From Polyangiaceae bacterium (GTDB lineage: Bacteria; Myxococcota_A; Polyangia; Polyangiales; Polyangiaceae), in NCBI GenBank assembly GCA_029261965.1, contig JAJDAH010000299.1, forward strand, positions 1 to 50,344: 50,344 nt of DNA, written 5' to 3'. The position numbers and the translations under genes are program-made. A model generated the notes under the pieces. That model saw only the letters and a list, made by a program, of their open reading frames with translations. It searched no databases and was not told where the DNA came from. The first letter of the stretch is position 1. Each line of letters begins with the position of its first letter. Shown here in pieces: positions 1 to 8,005 of the stretch.

Positions 1-70
1 GATCGCCGACGAGCTCAGTCGGGCAGCGCTTCGAATCGCCGCCGGCGAGCGCGAGGACCGAGAAGCGTGA
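1..70 (+). CDS. 3' end of an unidentified gene
   Basis: An open frame enters from the left edge (codons begin at base 2) and ends at the TGA at 68-70. Only 22 residues are visible; they end in a charged helix-like tail (AGEREDREA). The stop overlaps the GTG start of the next gene as GTGA, the same tight coupling seen throughout the window, so it is probably the preceding member of the sugar operon. The function cannot be told from this fragment. Confidence 0.6.
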   Translation, partial: IADELSRAALRIAAGEREDREA

Positions 71-768
71 ATGCCCGCGTGCGCGGCCCGCGGAGCTACC
101 TCGACGTTCGCTATTCGTCCGAGGCCCGGCCCTACACCGACTATCCCGAGCAGCTCGCGGGACATTTGACCAAGGAGTACCTCGCTGGGCGCCGGGGCGC
201 TTTGCTCGACCTCGGATCAGGCCGCGGCGAGTTTCTGCATGCGTTTGCCAACCAGGGTTTCTCGGCGGTCGGTGTGGATCGCTGTCGACCGACGGAGAAG
301 CGTTTCGCGGAGCGTATCGCGATCGCCGACTTCGAAACCGACGCGCTTCCTTTCGAGGACCAGGCGTTCGACGTCATTTTCAACAAGTCGGTCTTCGAGC
401 ACACCCGTGACATCACGCACCTGTTGAACGAGTGCCACCGAGTGCTGGTTCCCGGGGGGAGGATGATTTCGCTGGTGCCAGATTGGCGGGCGCAATGGCG
501 CCACTTCTTTGACGACTGGACCCACGTTCGGCCGTTCACCGTCGTGGGGCTTTCGGAATGCCTGACGTGTCATGGATTCGACGTGCGGGAGGCCAAGAGG
601 TTTCGCCAGTTGCCGGCTCTTTGGAAGCGTCCGTACCTACACGCTTTTGCCGATGTCGCGGCGCTACTGCCGGAGCGCCTGAAGACGAACAAGATCGTGC
701 GTTTCTCCAAGGAGTGGATGGTTCTAGTCGTCGCCGACCGACCGGAGACGACGGAGGGAAGCGGCTAG
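67..768 (+). CDS. Class I SAM-dependent methyltransferase
   Basis: Predicted cytoplasmic methyltransferase of 233 residues. The SAM-binding glycine loop is visible as LLDLGSGRGEFL (about residues 46-57), followed by GVDRC at the end of strand 2 and FNKSVFEHT with VPGGRMISLVPD, the motif IV/post-motif pattern of the Methyltransf_11/25 families. The GTG start at 67 overlaps the upstream stop by 4 bp; an ATG at 71 is out of frame. It lies in front of the NeuB-NeuA operon, so methylation of a sugar or sugar nucleotide is a reasonable guess, but the acceptor cannot be read from the sequence. A 109-bp spacer separates it from the NeuB-like gene. Confidence 0.8.
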   Translation: MNARVRGPRSYLDVRYSSEARPYTDYPEQLAGHLTKEYLAGRRGALLDLGSGRGEFLHAFANQGFSAVGVDRCRPTEKRFAERIAIADFETDALPFEDQAFDVIFNKSVFEHTRDITHLLNECHRVLVPGGRMISLVPDWRAQWRHFFDDWTHVRPFTVVGLSECLTCHGFDVREAKRFRQLPALWKRPYLHAFADVAALLPERLKTNKIVRFSKEWMVLVVADRPETTEGSG

Positions 769-877
769 CACGCCGCTTGCAGGGTCGGTTACAGAGTGTC
801 GGATGCAAGTGCCGGAAGTGTCGCTGGCATCCGTGGGATTGGAAGCTGCGCGTGAGTACCACTGCGAAGGAGAGCAA

Positions 878-1744
878 ATGGCTCGAGTGATGATAGGCGA
901 TACCCCCGTTGGCGATGGTGCCCCTTGCTATGTCGTCGGAGAAATCGGGATCAACCACAACGGCGACCTCGGAGTCGCTCGCAAGCTCGTCGACGCTGCC
1001 GCACTCGCCGGCTGCGCCGGCGTCAAGTTCCAGAAACGCACCATCGACGTCGTCTACAGTCCGGCGGAACTCGAAAAGCCCCGAGAAAACCCCTTCGGGG
1101 CGACGAATGGGCATCTCAAGCACGGTCTCGAGTTCGGTCAGGACGAGTTTCACAACATCGACGCGTACTGCCAGGACAAGGGCATGCAGTGGTTCGCGTC
1201 CTGTTGGGACGAGGCCTCGGTGGACTTCATCGAGAAGTTCGAGCCACCCGCGTACAAGATCGCCTCGGCCAGTCTGACCGACGACGCGCTCCTGCGACAC
1301 CATCGCCGCACCGGCCGACCCATCATCATGTCGACCGGCATGAGCACGCTCGCGCAGGTCGATCACGCCGTCGAAGTGCTCGGCACGGAGAACCTCGTCG
1401 TTCTTCACACGACGAGCGCCTACCCCGCGAAGGTCCAGCACCTCAACTTGCGCATGATACCCGTGCTCGCGGAGCGCTATGGAGTGCCGGTTGGGTACTC
1501 GGGTCACGAGGTGGGGCTGGCGACCTCGGTCGCGGCCGTCGCGATTGGTGCGTGCATGATCGAACGTCACATCACGCTCGACCGCGCCATGTGGGGGAGC
1601 GACCAGGCCGCTTCGGTCGAGCCTCAGGGCCTGATGAAGCTCATTCGCGACATTCGCATCGTCGAGAACGGCCTCGGCGATGGCCTGAAGCGCGTCACCG
1701 ACGAAGAGGTTCCCGTCATGAAAAAGCTTCGGCGGGTGGGCTAG
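878..1744 (+). CDS. NeuB-family nonulosonic acid synthase lacking the SAF domain
   Basis: The NeuB family condenses phosphoenolpyruvate with a six-carbon sugar to give a nonulosonic acid (sialic, legionaminic, pseudaminic or Kdn type). The family hallmarks are present: EIGINHNGD near the N terminus, KFQKRT, the TTSAYPA strand, GYSGHE and IERHITLDR. The ATG at 878 is chosen because GAAGGAG lies just upstream at 866-872; an upstream in-frame ATG at 803 lacks this and would add an uncharacteristic 25 residues. At 288 residues the protein is about 50-60 shorter than typical NeuB, because it stops after the TIM barrel and lacks the C-terminal SAF/antifreeze-like domain. The exact sugar is not determinable; NeuB-like Kdn or Kdo-like synthesis is an alternative to legionaminic or pseudaminic acid. 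Confidence 0.85.
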   Translation: MARVMIGDTPVGDGAPCYVVGEIGINHNGDLGVARKLVDAAALAGCAGVKFQKRTIDVVYSPAELEKPRENPFGATNGHLKHGLEFGQDEFHNIDAYCQDKGMQWFASCWDEASVDFIEKFEPPAYKIASASLTDDALLRHHRRTGRPIIMSTGMSTLAQVDHAVEVLGTENLVVLHTTSAYPAKVQHLNLRMIPVLAERYGVPVGYSGHEVGLATSVAAVAIGACMIERHITLDRAMWGSDQAASVEPQGLMKLIRDIRIVENGLGDGLKRVTDEEVPVMKKLRRVG

Positions 1745-1746
1745 GC

Positions 1747-2610
1747 GTGGATTCGAGCACGAGGGCCGTGCAGCCGCGCATGGGCGTGATGCAGGGGCGG
1801 CTGTCCCCGAAACCCGCCGACCGACTACAGGCGTTTCCAGCCGCCACGTGGGAGGCGGAGTTCGGCGCTGCGCACGATGCGGGTTTCGACTTCATCGAGT
1901 GGATTTTCGAAGCTGACGGGGCAAGAAATAATCCGCTCTGGTCTAGCGAAGGGCAACGCGCGATCCGCAAGAAGATCAGCGAAACCGGCGTCACCGTTTC
2001 GAGCGTGTGCGCCGACTTCTTCATGGTGCACCGGCTGGCGGGCACCTCCGCCGCCGAGGGCCGATGCAACGTCAACATCCTTCAACAGCTCATCGAGCGG
2101 ACCGCGGAGCTCGGCGCTCGGCGCATTCTCTTGCCTCTACTCGAAACCTCCGCGCTCGGTTCCCCCGAGCTCGAAGCCGAGGCCAGAGAAAACTTGTGGC
2201 AGTGCCTGCCGGCGGCCGAGCGTTACGACGTGACGATCGGGCTCGAGATGGACATCCCCGGAGACCAGTACGCTCGGTTCGTTTCGAGCTTCGATTCGCC
2301 GAGAATTCGTGCGTACTACGACAGCGGAAATTCGGCGGCGCAGGGCTACGACATCGCCGAGGACGTGCGGCACGTGCTGCCCATGCTCGAGGCCGTGCAT
2401 GTCAAAGACCGACAGCTGCACGGCCACAGTCGGATGCTCGGCGAGGGGGTCGCGAATTTCCCCGGGTTCTTCAGCACTCTAGACGAGGCGGGGTTTCGAG
2501 GTGACTTCGTGCTGCAGAGCTACTTCGGAGAGGACTACCTCTTCGACACTCTTCGCAACCTGAACTACCTGAAGGTCCAAGTCGGGCGGGCGAGGAGGAG
2601 GGCCGCGTAG
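1747..2610 (+). CDS. Sugar phosphate isomerase/epimerase (xylose isomerase-like TIM barrel)
   Basis: A 287-residue protein of the AP_endonuc_2/xylose isomerase-like TIM-barrel fold. The visible landmarks are GVMQGRLSPK at the first strand, FDFIEWIFE, the metal-ligand type motif GLEMDIPGD, YYDSGNSAAQGYD and AVHVKDRQLHG. The GTG at 1747 sits 2 bp after the neuB stop; ATG at 1780 (MGVMQGRL) is an equally good start and would remove an unstructured 11-residue lead. Its setting between the NeuB-like and Gfo/Idh genes suggests it makes or epimerises a precursor of the nonulosonic acid. The substrate is unknown; the annotation rests on fold and context. Confidence 0.75.
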   Translation: MDSSTRAVQPRMGVMQGRLSPKPADRLQAFPAATWEAEFGAAHDAGFDFIEWIFEADGARNNPLWSSEGQRAIRKKISETGVTVSSVCADFFMVHRLAGTSAAEGRCNVNILQQLIERTAELGARRILLPLLETSALGSPELEAEARENLWQCLPAAERYDVTIGLEMDIPGDQYARFVSSFDSPRIRAYYDSGNSAAQGYDIAEDVRHVLPMLEAVHVKDRQLHGHSRMLGEGVANFPGFFSTLDEAGFRGDFVLQSYFGEDYLFDTLRNLNYLKVQVGRARRRAA

Positions 2611-3675
2611 ATGCATTGTCTGTTCATCGGCCTCGGCGGGGTGGGCCAACGCCACCTTCGCAATGTCCGCGAGCTCTACGGTGCGGACGCGCGCATCTCC
2701 GCCTACCGGGTTCGCGGCGAAAAACGGGTGATCGGCGACAAGCTCGACGTCGTCGGGAGCGACGTGGCCGAGCGCTACGACGTAGAAGTGTTCGAGAACT
2801 TGGATGCGGCGCTCCGCGGACGGCCCGACGCCGTGTTCGTCACCAACCCGACGAGCGAGCACGTGCGGGCAGCGCAGCGTTCGGCCGAGGCCGGGTGCCA
2901 CCTTTTCGTCGAGAAGCCGCTTTCCCACGACCTCGACGGCGTCGACGAGCTCATTCGCACGGTGGACGGCACCGGTGCCGTGGCGTTCGTCGCCTATCAG
3001 CTGCGGCAGCACCCGGGGTTTCGTTCCCTCAGTCGTTGGGTGAGCGATCGAGTGGCGGGGGAGGTCCTCGCGGTGCACGCCGAGGTCGGTGAGTACCTGC
3101 CAGGGTTCCACCCCTACGAAGACTACCGGCGCATGTACGCGTCGCGACGCGACCTCGGTGGCGGGGTCACGGTCACGCAAATCCACGAGCTCGACTATCT
3201 CTACGCGCTGTTCGGGCTACCCAAGCGCGTGTTTTCGCTCGGCGGTCGCGTCTCGGATCTCGAAATCGACGTCGAAGATCTCTCGAGCTCTCTGCTCGAA
3301 TATCGGCGCCCAGGCGGCCAGGTCATGCCTGTGCACGTTCATCAGGATTATTTTCAGCGCCCGAAGCGGCGAGGTTGCCGACTCGTCTGTCAGCGGGGTG
3401 TCCTCGAATGGAACCTATCGGCGCAAGAGCTCTCATGGGTCGATGTGGATGGCAGTTTGCTCGAACACCGGAGCTTTTCGAGCCTCGAGCGCAACCAGAT
3501 GTTTCTCGACGAACTCAGTCATTTTTTTTCGTGCATCGACTCTGGTGAGCGACCGGAAGTGACCCTTCGAGACGGACGGGCGAGTCTGCGAATGGCGCTC
3601 GCGATTCTCGAATCACAGCGAACGGGCCAACCGATCGAGCTTGCTAGCGAGCTTGCGGACGAGGCAGCGGCATGA
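2611..3675 (+). CDS. Gfo/Idh/MocA-family NAD(P)-dependent sugar dehydrogenase
   Basis: A 354-residue protein. The N-terminal Rossmann motif is FIGLGGVGQRH (residues 4-14) and the family signature EKPLSHDL follows the TNPTSEH strand; the C-terminal half has the alpha/beta substrate domain with GGGVTVTQIHELDYL. Members oxidise or reduce sugar hydroxyls, often on UDP- or CMP-activated sugars or their precursors. It begins 0 bp after the preceding stop and its own stop overlaps the NeuA-like start by 4 bp (ATGA), so it is in the same transcript. Related genes accompany legionaminic acid-like clusters; which carbon it acts on is not visible. Confidence 0.8.
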   Translation: MHCLFIGLGGVGQRHLRNVRELYGADARISAYRVRGEKRVIGDKLDVVGSDVAERYDVEVFENLDAALRGRPDAVFVTNPTSEHVRAAQRSAEAGCHLFVEKPLSHDLDGVDELIRTVDGTGAVAFVAYQLRQHPGFRSLSRWVSDRVAGEVLAVHAEVGEYLPGFHPYEDYRRMYASRRDLGGGVTVTQIHELDYLYALFGLPKRVFSLGGRVSDLEIDVEDLSSSLLEYRRPGGQVMPVHVHQDYFQRPKRRGCRLVCQRGVLEWNLSAQELSWVDVDGSLLEHRSFSSLERNQMFLDELSHFFSCIDSGERPEVTLRDGRASLRMALAILESQRTGQPIELASELADEAAA

Positions 3676-4427
3676 GCCCCAGCGTTCTCGCGCTCGTGCC
3701 TGCGCGTGGCGGCTCGAAGAGCGTGCCGCGAAAAAACGTGTTGCCCATCGCTGGCAAGCCACTCATCACGTACTCGATCGAGCAGGCCCTGGGAGCGAGC
3801 CGCATCACGCGCACGGTCGTGTCGACTGATGACCGCGAGATCGCGGAGGTCGCTCGGGCGGCGGGCGCAGAAGTGCCCTTCGTGAGGCCGAGCGAGTACG
3901 CGGAAGACGACTCCACCGATTTCGACGTCCTGTTCCACGCGCTCGGCTGGCTGGCCTGGAACGAGGGATACGTTCCCGATCTGGTGGTGCATCTCCGACC
4001 CACCGAACCGGTCCGCGACGTCGCGAGAATCGATCGAGCGATCGAAGCGATGCTCTCCCACCCGGAAGCAGACTCGCTCCGATCCGTGAGTGTCGCCGAG
4101 CAGTCCCCGTTCAAAATGTGGGACCTCGAGGGCCCGTACCTCTCGCCGTTGCTTCGCGTGGAGGGTCTACGGGAGGCGCACTCGATGCCGCGTCAGCGGC
4201 TGCCGATGGCCTATCGGCAGAACGGTTACGTCGACATCGTCAGAAGCGGCACGATTCTGGTCTTAGGCTCGATTTGCGGAGAGCGCGTTTTGCCGTTTTT
4301 CGTCGAGCACGATGTGCCAGGTCTCGACTACCTCGAGCAGGTCGCGGAACTCGAGCGTGCGCTCACGGACCCGGCTCACGCGCCACGAATCTTCACGGAG
4401 GAACGATGCCAGCGCCATCCGGCCTAG
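3672..4427 (+). CDS. Acylneuraminate cytidylyltransferase (NeuA/PtmB-like)
   Basis: Activates a nonulosonic acid with CTP to CMP-sugar, the donor used by glycosyltransferases. The nucleotide-binding signature ALVPARGGSKSVPRKN (residues 7-22) is characteristic of CMP-NeuAc/CMP-Kdo synthetases; VSTDDREIAEVA and VVHLRPTEPVRD are the following conserved strands. At 251 residues it is the length of the single-domain NeuA/LegF/PtmB type without an esterase domain. The ATG at 3672 overlaps the upstream stop by 4 bp. Together with the NeuB-like gene it fixes the operon product as an activated nonulosonic acid, probably the donor for the Maf-type transferase at 15913-17916. Confidence 0.85.
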   Translation: MSPSVLALVPARGGSKSVPRKNVLPIAGKPLITYSIEQALGASRITRTVVSTDDREIAEVARAAGAEVPFVRPSEYAEDDSTDFDVLFHALGWLAWNEGYVPDLVVHLRPTEPVRDVARIDRAIEAMLSHPEADSLRSVSVAEQSPFKMWDLEGPYLSPLLRVEGLREAHSMPRQRLPMAYRQNGYVDIVRSGTILVLGSICGERVLPFFVEHDVPGLDYLEQVAELERALTDPAHAPRIFTEERCQRHPA

Positions 4428-5287
4428 CCGCTTCCACGACTTCCGCGCCCGAGGGTGCGAGCCGCTCGATTCGGGCCGCGTTCGACCTGAGCGGCAAAGT
4501 GGCGGTCGTGACTGGTGGAGCGGGACTTCTCGGTGTGCAGCACGCTGAAGCCATCGCCGAGGCCGGCGGTCTAGTGGTGCTCGCCGACATCGACGCCGAT
4601 GCGGCGAGGTGGCATTCGAAGGGTGTCGTCACTCGCACCGGCGGCGTCGTGGATGCGGTCGAGCTCGACGTCACTCGGCGGGCGTCAGCCGAAGCGGCGC
4701 TCGCGCGCGTGCTCGACCTTCATGGCCGAGTCGACATTCTCGTCAACAACGCGGCCAGCAACCCCAAAGTGGAAGATGGGGGTGTCACAGCCACTCGCGT
4801 CGAGACGTTCGAGATGCAGCGATGGGCTCGAGACATCGAGGTCGGGCTCACCGGGGCGTTCGTCTGCAGCCAAGTATTCGGAGGCCACATGGCCGAGGGC
4901 CAAGGCGGAGCGATTCTGAACATCGCTTCCGACCTTGGGATCATCGCGCCGGACCAGCGCATCTATCGGCGCGAAGGGCTCGACGAGTCCGAGCAACCTG
5001 TCAAACCCGTCACGTACTCCGTCGTCAAGGGCGGCCTGGTCATGCTCACGAAGTACCTGGCGACCTACTGGGCGCGAGCCGGCGTCCGGGTGAATGCCTT
5101 GTCGCCTGGCGGGGTCTACAACGAGCAGCCGCCGGACTTCGTCGACAAGCTCACCAATCTGATTCCGTTGGGTCGCATGGCAGAGCGTCACGAGTACAAG
5201 GCCGCGGTGGTGTTTCTGTGCTCCGACGCCGCTTCTTACATGACCGGTTCCAACCTGATCATCGATGGAGGTCGAACGTGCTGGTAG
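4406..5287 (+). CDS. SDR-family oxidoreductase, PtmA-like (flagellin modification type)
   Basis: A 293-residue classical short-chain dehydrogenase. It shows the cofactor motif VTGGAGLLG, the NNAAS motif, a catalytic Ser in ILNIASDLG and the TYSVVKGG (YxxxK) catalytic pair; it ends with IIDGGRTCW, a tail I associate with the PtmA flagellin-modification group. The ATG at 4406 follows GGAGG (4398-4402) and overlaps the NeuA-like gene by 22 bp; the longer frame from 4118 is a shadow of that gene. The first 25 residues before the Rossmann fold are a Ser/Ala-rich lead. Its role in nonulosonic acid synthesis is inferred from Campylobacter ptmA/ptmB neighbours. Confidence 0.8.
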   Translation: MPAPSGLAASTTSAPEGASRSIRAAFDLSGKVAVVTGGAGLLGVQHAEAIAEAGGLVVLADIDADAARWHSKGVVTRTGGVVDAVELDVTRRASAEAALARVLDLHGRVDILVNNAASNPKVEDGGVTATRVETFEMQRWARDIEVGLTGAFVCSQVFGGHMAEGQGGAILNIASDLGIIAPDQRIYRREGLDESEQPVKPVTYSVVKGGLVMLTKYLATYWARAGVRVNALSPGGVYNEQPPDFVDKLTNLIPLGRMAERHEYKAAVVFLCSDAASYMTGSNLIIDGGRTCW

Positions 5288-6351
5288 ATTCACTCGACGT
5301 TCTCGCGCTGGATATCGACGGCGTGCTCACCGATGGCCGCGTCGCTATCGGTCCCGGCGGGGAAATCAGCAAGGGCATCGCGTTTCGGGACCTCGATGCA
5401 CTCGGGAAGGTTCGCCGAGCGGGTCTGCACATCGCGTTGGTCACCGGCGAAGACGGGCCGATGGTCGATGCCTTGGCGGCCCGCGTCGGTGCGGACTCGG
5501 TGGTGCGCGCAGCGAAGGACAAACACGCCGCGATGCACAAGCTCGCCGACGATATCGGGATACCGACGAAGTCCTTTTGCTTCGTGGGCGATGCCGATCG
5601 GGACGTGCCTGCATTCGCATGCGTCGGCCTCAGCCTCGCCCCGGCGGATGCGTCCGAGTACGCACGGGCGAGTGCCAATCGGGTGCTGCAATCCAAGGGA
5701 GGCAGCGGCGCGGTCGCCGAGGCCGTGGACATCGTGTTGCGCACTCGGGGGGACGAGAAGAACGCCGGCGAACAGCGCCAGCTCTTGGTGCGCATCGCCG
5801 AGGAGAGCATCGATGCGCACCGACGACTGCTCGACGAATCGTTGCCGTTGCTTTTGCAGATCGTGCACGTGTTCACCAGAGCGATCCGTTCGGGAAACAA
5901 GATCCTGTTCTGCGGAAACGGCGGCAGCGCCGCGGACGCGCAACACGTCGCCGGCGAGCTCGTCGGCAGATTCCTCCTCGAAAGCGAGCCGTGGCCGGCG
6001 ATGGCGCTCACCACCGACAGCTCGATCCTGACGGCGATCGGCAACGATTGGAAATTCGAGGACATTTTCGCCCGGCAGGTCCGTGCGTTCGGCCGCCCCG
6101 GCGACGTCGTGGTCGGCATCAGCACCAGCGGCGAAAGCGCAAACGTCCTTCGGGCTCTCGAGGTCGCTGGAAGAATCGGCGCCGTGCGTGTCGGCTTCTC
6201 CGGTGCCGACGCCGGTCGACTCGGCAAGGTGAGTGACGTTTGCTTCGCGGCTCCGGGTCGTTCGACGCCGCGCGTCCAGGAGCTTCACATCCTCGCGTGG
6301 CACGCAATCTGTGAGCTGGTCGAACGCTCACTCACCCAGGACGCGGCATGA
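5278..6351 (+). CDS. HAD phosphatase (KdsC-like) fused to a SIS-domain isomerase (GmhA-like)
   Basis: Two enzymes in one 357-residue chain. The N-terminal ~160 residues are a cap-less C0 HAD phosphatase of the KdsC/CMP-NeuAc phosphatase type: LDIDGVLTDG nucleophile motif, VTGE, and GDADRDVPAF. The C-terminal ~195 residues are a phosphoheptose isomerase-like SIS domain: CGNGGSAADAQH, TTDSSILTAIGND, ISTSGESANVLRAL and QELHILAWHAICEL with its conserved His. The GTG at 5278 follows GGAGG (5267-5271) and overlaps the SDR gene by 10 bp. KdsC-type phosphatases dephosphorylate Kdo-8-P or Kdn-9-P; the SIS half isomerises ketose/aldose phosphates. The fusion suggests consecutive steps in sugar supply. 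It is the last gene before motA. Confidence 0.82.
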   Translation: MLVDSLDVLALDIDGVLTDGRVAIGPGGEISKGIAFRDLDALGKVRRAGLHIALVTGEDGPMVDALAARVGADSVVRAAKDKHAAMHKLADDIGIPTKSFCFVGDADRDVPAFACVGLSLAPADASEYARASANRVLQSKGGSGAVAEAVDIVLRTRGDEKNAGEQRQLLVRIAEESIDAHRRLLDESLPLLLQIVHVFTRAIRSGNKILFCGNGGSAADAQHVAGELVGRFLLESEPWPAMALTTDSSILTAIGNDWKFEDIFARQVRAFGRPGDVVVGISTSGESANVLRALEVAGRIGAVRVGFSGADAGRLGKVSDVCFAAPGRSTPRVQELHILAWHAICELVERSLTQDAA

Positions 6352-6379
6352 CGCCGCTCGAAGGTTCGGAGAAGGTGTC

Positions 6380-7147
6380 GTGGACAAAGCAACTCTGATC
6401 GGTGTCGTCGCCGGGTTCGGCCTCATCATCGGGTCGATCATGCTCGGTGGACCGCTTGGCGCCTTCATCAACATGCCGAGCTTGCTCATCGTCATCGGTG
6501 GCACGGTGGCGGCCTGTTTCATCATGGAAAAGATGGACAAGGTCATCGGTTCGATCAAGGTGGCGAAGAACGCCTTCTTCGACAAGGCCTCGAATCCCAC
6601 CGAGACCATCAAGCAGATCCTCGAGCTGTCCAACATGGCTCGGCGTGAAGGCATTCTCGCCCTCGAGAACCAGAAAGTGGATGACGAGTTCCTCGGCAAG
6701 GGACTCCGCATGGCCGTGGACGGGATCCCCCGCGAGGAGATCCGCGAGACCTTGATGGTCGAGCTCGTCGCGATGAAACAGCGCCACCAGCGCGGCCAAA
6801 AATTTTTCAAGTTCGCGGCGACGACGGCGCCCTCGATGGGAATGATCGGAACCCTCATCGGTCTGGTGCAGATGCTCCAGACTCTCGACGACCCGTCGTC
6901 GATCGGGCCGTCGATGGCTGTCGCCCTCCTGACCACGCTCTACGGAGCCGTCGTGGCGTTTTTTGTCTGTAACCCCATCGCCGAGAAGCTCGAGCGCCGT
7001 ACCGGCGAGGAGTCGACGAACATGACCGTGGTCATCGAAGGCATCGACTCGATCGTCAAAGGGCACAATGCGTCGGTCATCAAAGACAAGCTCGAGGCAC
7101 GTCTCGAACCGAAGAACCGCAGCGGAGACGAAAAGGAGGCCGCGTGA
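6380..7147 (+). CDS. motA: Flagellar stator protein MotA
   Basis: Inner-membrane stator subunit that, with MotB, conducts ions to drive the rotor. 255 residues with hydrophobic segments near residues 4-22 and 30-50 and a second pair (about 150-200), separated by a large cytoplasmic loop. The conserved ARREGILALE motif of the FliG-contacting loop and TTAPSMGMIGTLIGLV plus GPSMAVALLTTLYG (the two channel prolines) are visible. The GTG at 6380 is chosen for the GGAGAAGG at 6368-6375; the longer frame from 6233 overlaps the preceding gene. The ion cannot be assigned with confidence from the sequence. A TGGCACG element upstream at 6299 does not fit sigma-54 (it lacks the GC). Confidence 0.93.
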   Translation: MDKATLIGVVAGFGLIIGSIMLGGPLGAFINMPSLLIVIGGTVAACFIMEKMDKVIGSIKVAKNAFFDKASNPTETIKQILELSNMARREGILALENQKVDDEFLGKGLRMAVDGIPREEIRETLMVELVAMKQRHQRGQKFFKFAATTAPSMGMIGTLIGLVQMLQTLDDPSSIGPSMAVALLTTLYGAVVAFFVCNPIAEKLERRTGEESTNMTVVIEGIDSIVKGHNASVIKDKLEARLEPKNRSGDEKEAA

Positions 7148-7179
7148 TCGGCGTGTGCTGATCCCCCGGGCGTCGAACG

Positions 7180-7968
7180 ATGGAAGAGGAAGAATGTGTC
7201 TGTGAAGAAGGGGCGCCGCCGTGGATGGCCACCTTCAGCGACATGGCGACGCTTCTGCTGACGTTCTTCGTGCTTCTCTTGTCCTTCGCGAACATGGACG
7301 TCCAGAACTTTCGTGTGGCGCTCGGCTCGGTGAAAGAAGCGTTCGGCGTGCAGTTCAAGGTCTACGGTGACATCGAGGCCATGAGCACGACGCCGGTGGA
7401 GCTGTCGGACACTCAGAGCAGTCCTTACATCGTCGACCCGGGGTCGTTGATGGCCGAGGCGCTGAGTGAGGTTCAGAAGTACGTGTCCGAGCGCGGGATG
7501 CGCGACAAGGTCGCGGTCATCGGCACTCCGCGGGGGATCGTGCTGCGGATGAAGGACGTCGTGCTCTTCGACGTCGGTTCCGCCGACTTGAAAGAGAAAG
7601 GCAAACCTGCGCTGGATGTCATCGCTGATTTGTTCGAACGGTTCGACGGCACCATGGCCGTCGAGGGACACACGGACAACCGGCCGATCAGCACGAGTCG
7701 GTACCCCTCGAACTGGGAGTTGTCGACAGCCCGGTCGACCGCGGTCTTGCGATACCTGACCGTGGACAAGAAGCTCGACACGAAACGGCTCGGAGTCGCC
7801 GGCTATGCGGACGTGCGTCCTGTGCTTCCGAACGACAGCGCCGACCACCGTGCAAAGAACCGCCGAGTGGAGTTCGTGTTCGACTACGAAACCAAGGTGA
7901 CCGACGACGGCCAAGCGAAGAAAATGCCAATGTTCAAGATCCCGTTCGCCCAGCACACGGAGCGCTGA
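7180..7968 (+). CDS. motB: Flagellar stator protein MotB
   Basis: Stator partner of MotA that anchors it to peptidoglycan. 262 residues: a short acidic, Cys-containing N-terminus (MEEEECVCEEG), one transmembrane helix with the ion-binding Asp in FSDMATLLLTFF (about residues 18-29), a plug/linker, and a C-terminal OmpA-like domain with EGHTDNRPIS and SNWELSTARS, the peptidoglycan-binding loop. The gene follows motA by 32 bp and the pair is probably cotranscribed. The N-terminus with two cysteines before the helix is unusual but lies in a normally variable segment. Confidence 0.93.
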   Translation: MEEEECVCEEGAPPWMATFSDMATLLLTFFVLLLSFANMDVQNFRVALGSVKEAFGVQFKVYGDIEAMSTTPVELSDTQSSPYIVDPGSLMAEALSEVQKYVSERGMRDKVAVIGTPRGIVLRMKDVVLFDVGSADLKEKGKPALDVIADLFERFDGTMAVEGHTDNRPISTSRYPSNWELSTARSTAVLRYLTVDKKLDTKRLGVAGYADVRPVLPNDSADHRAKNRRVEFVFDYETKVTDDGQAKKMPMFKIPFAQHTER

Positions 7969-8005
7969 TCCCGCCAACTCGACCGGCGGCTCGAAAACGG
8001 GCACA

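Noticed and set aside
832-853. GG-N10-GC pattern before the NeuB-like gene
   Set aside because: Spacing fits sigma-54 but the -24 context (GGGATTG) is poor; not enough to claim a promoter.
536-1570. Long minus-strand frame opposite the methyltransferase and NeuB-like genes
   Set aside because: Low-complexity Arg/His/Val-rich translation with no motif; the plus-strand frames carry clear family signatures.
925-1746. Upstream half of the long plus frame that ends at 2610
   Set aside because: Arg-rich shadow of the NeuB-like gene; real coding begins at GTG 1747.
6299-6315. TGGCACG element before motA
   Set aside because: Good -24 half but GT instead of GC at the -12 position, and it lies inside the SIS-domain coding sequence.
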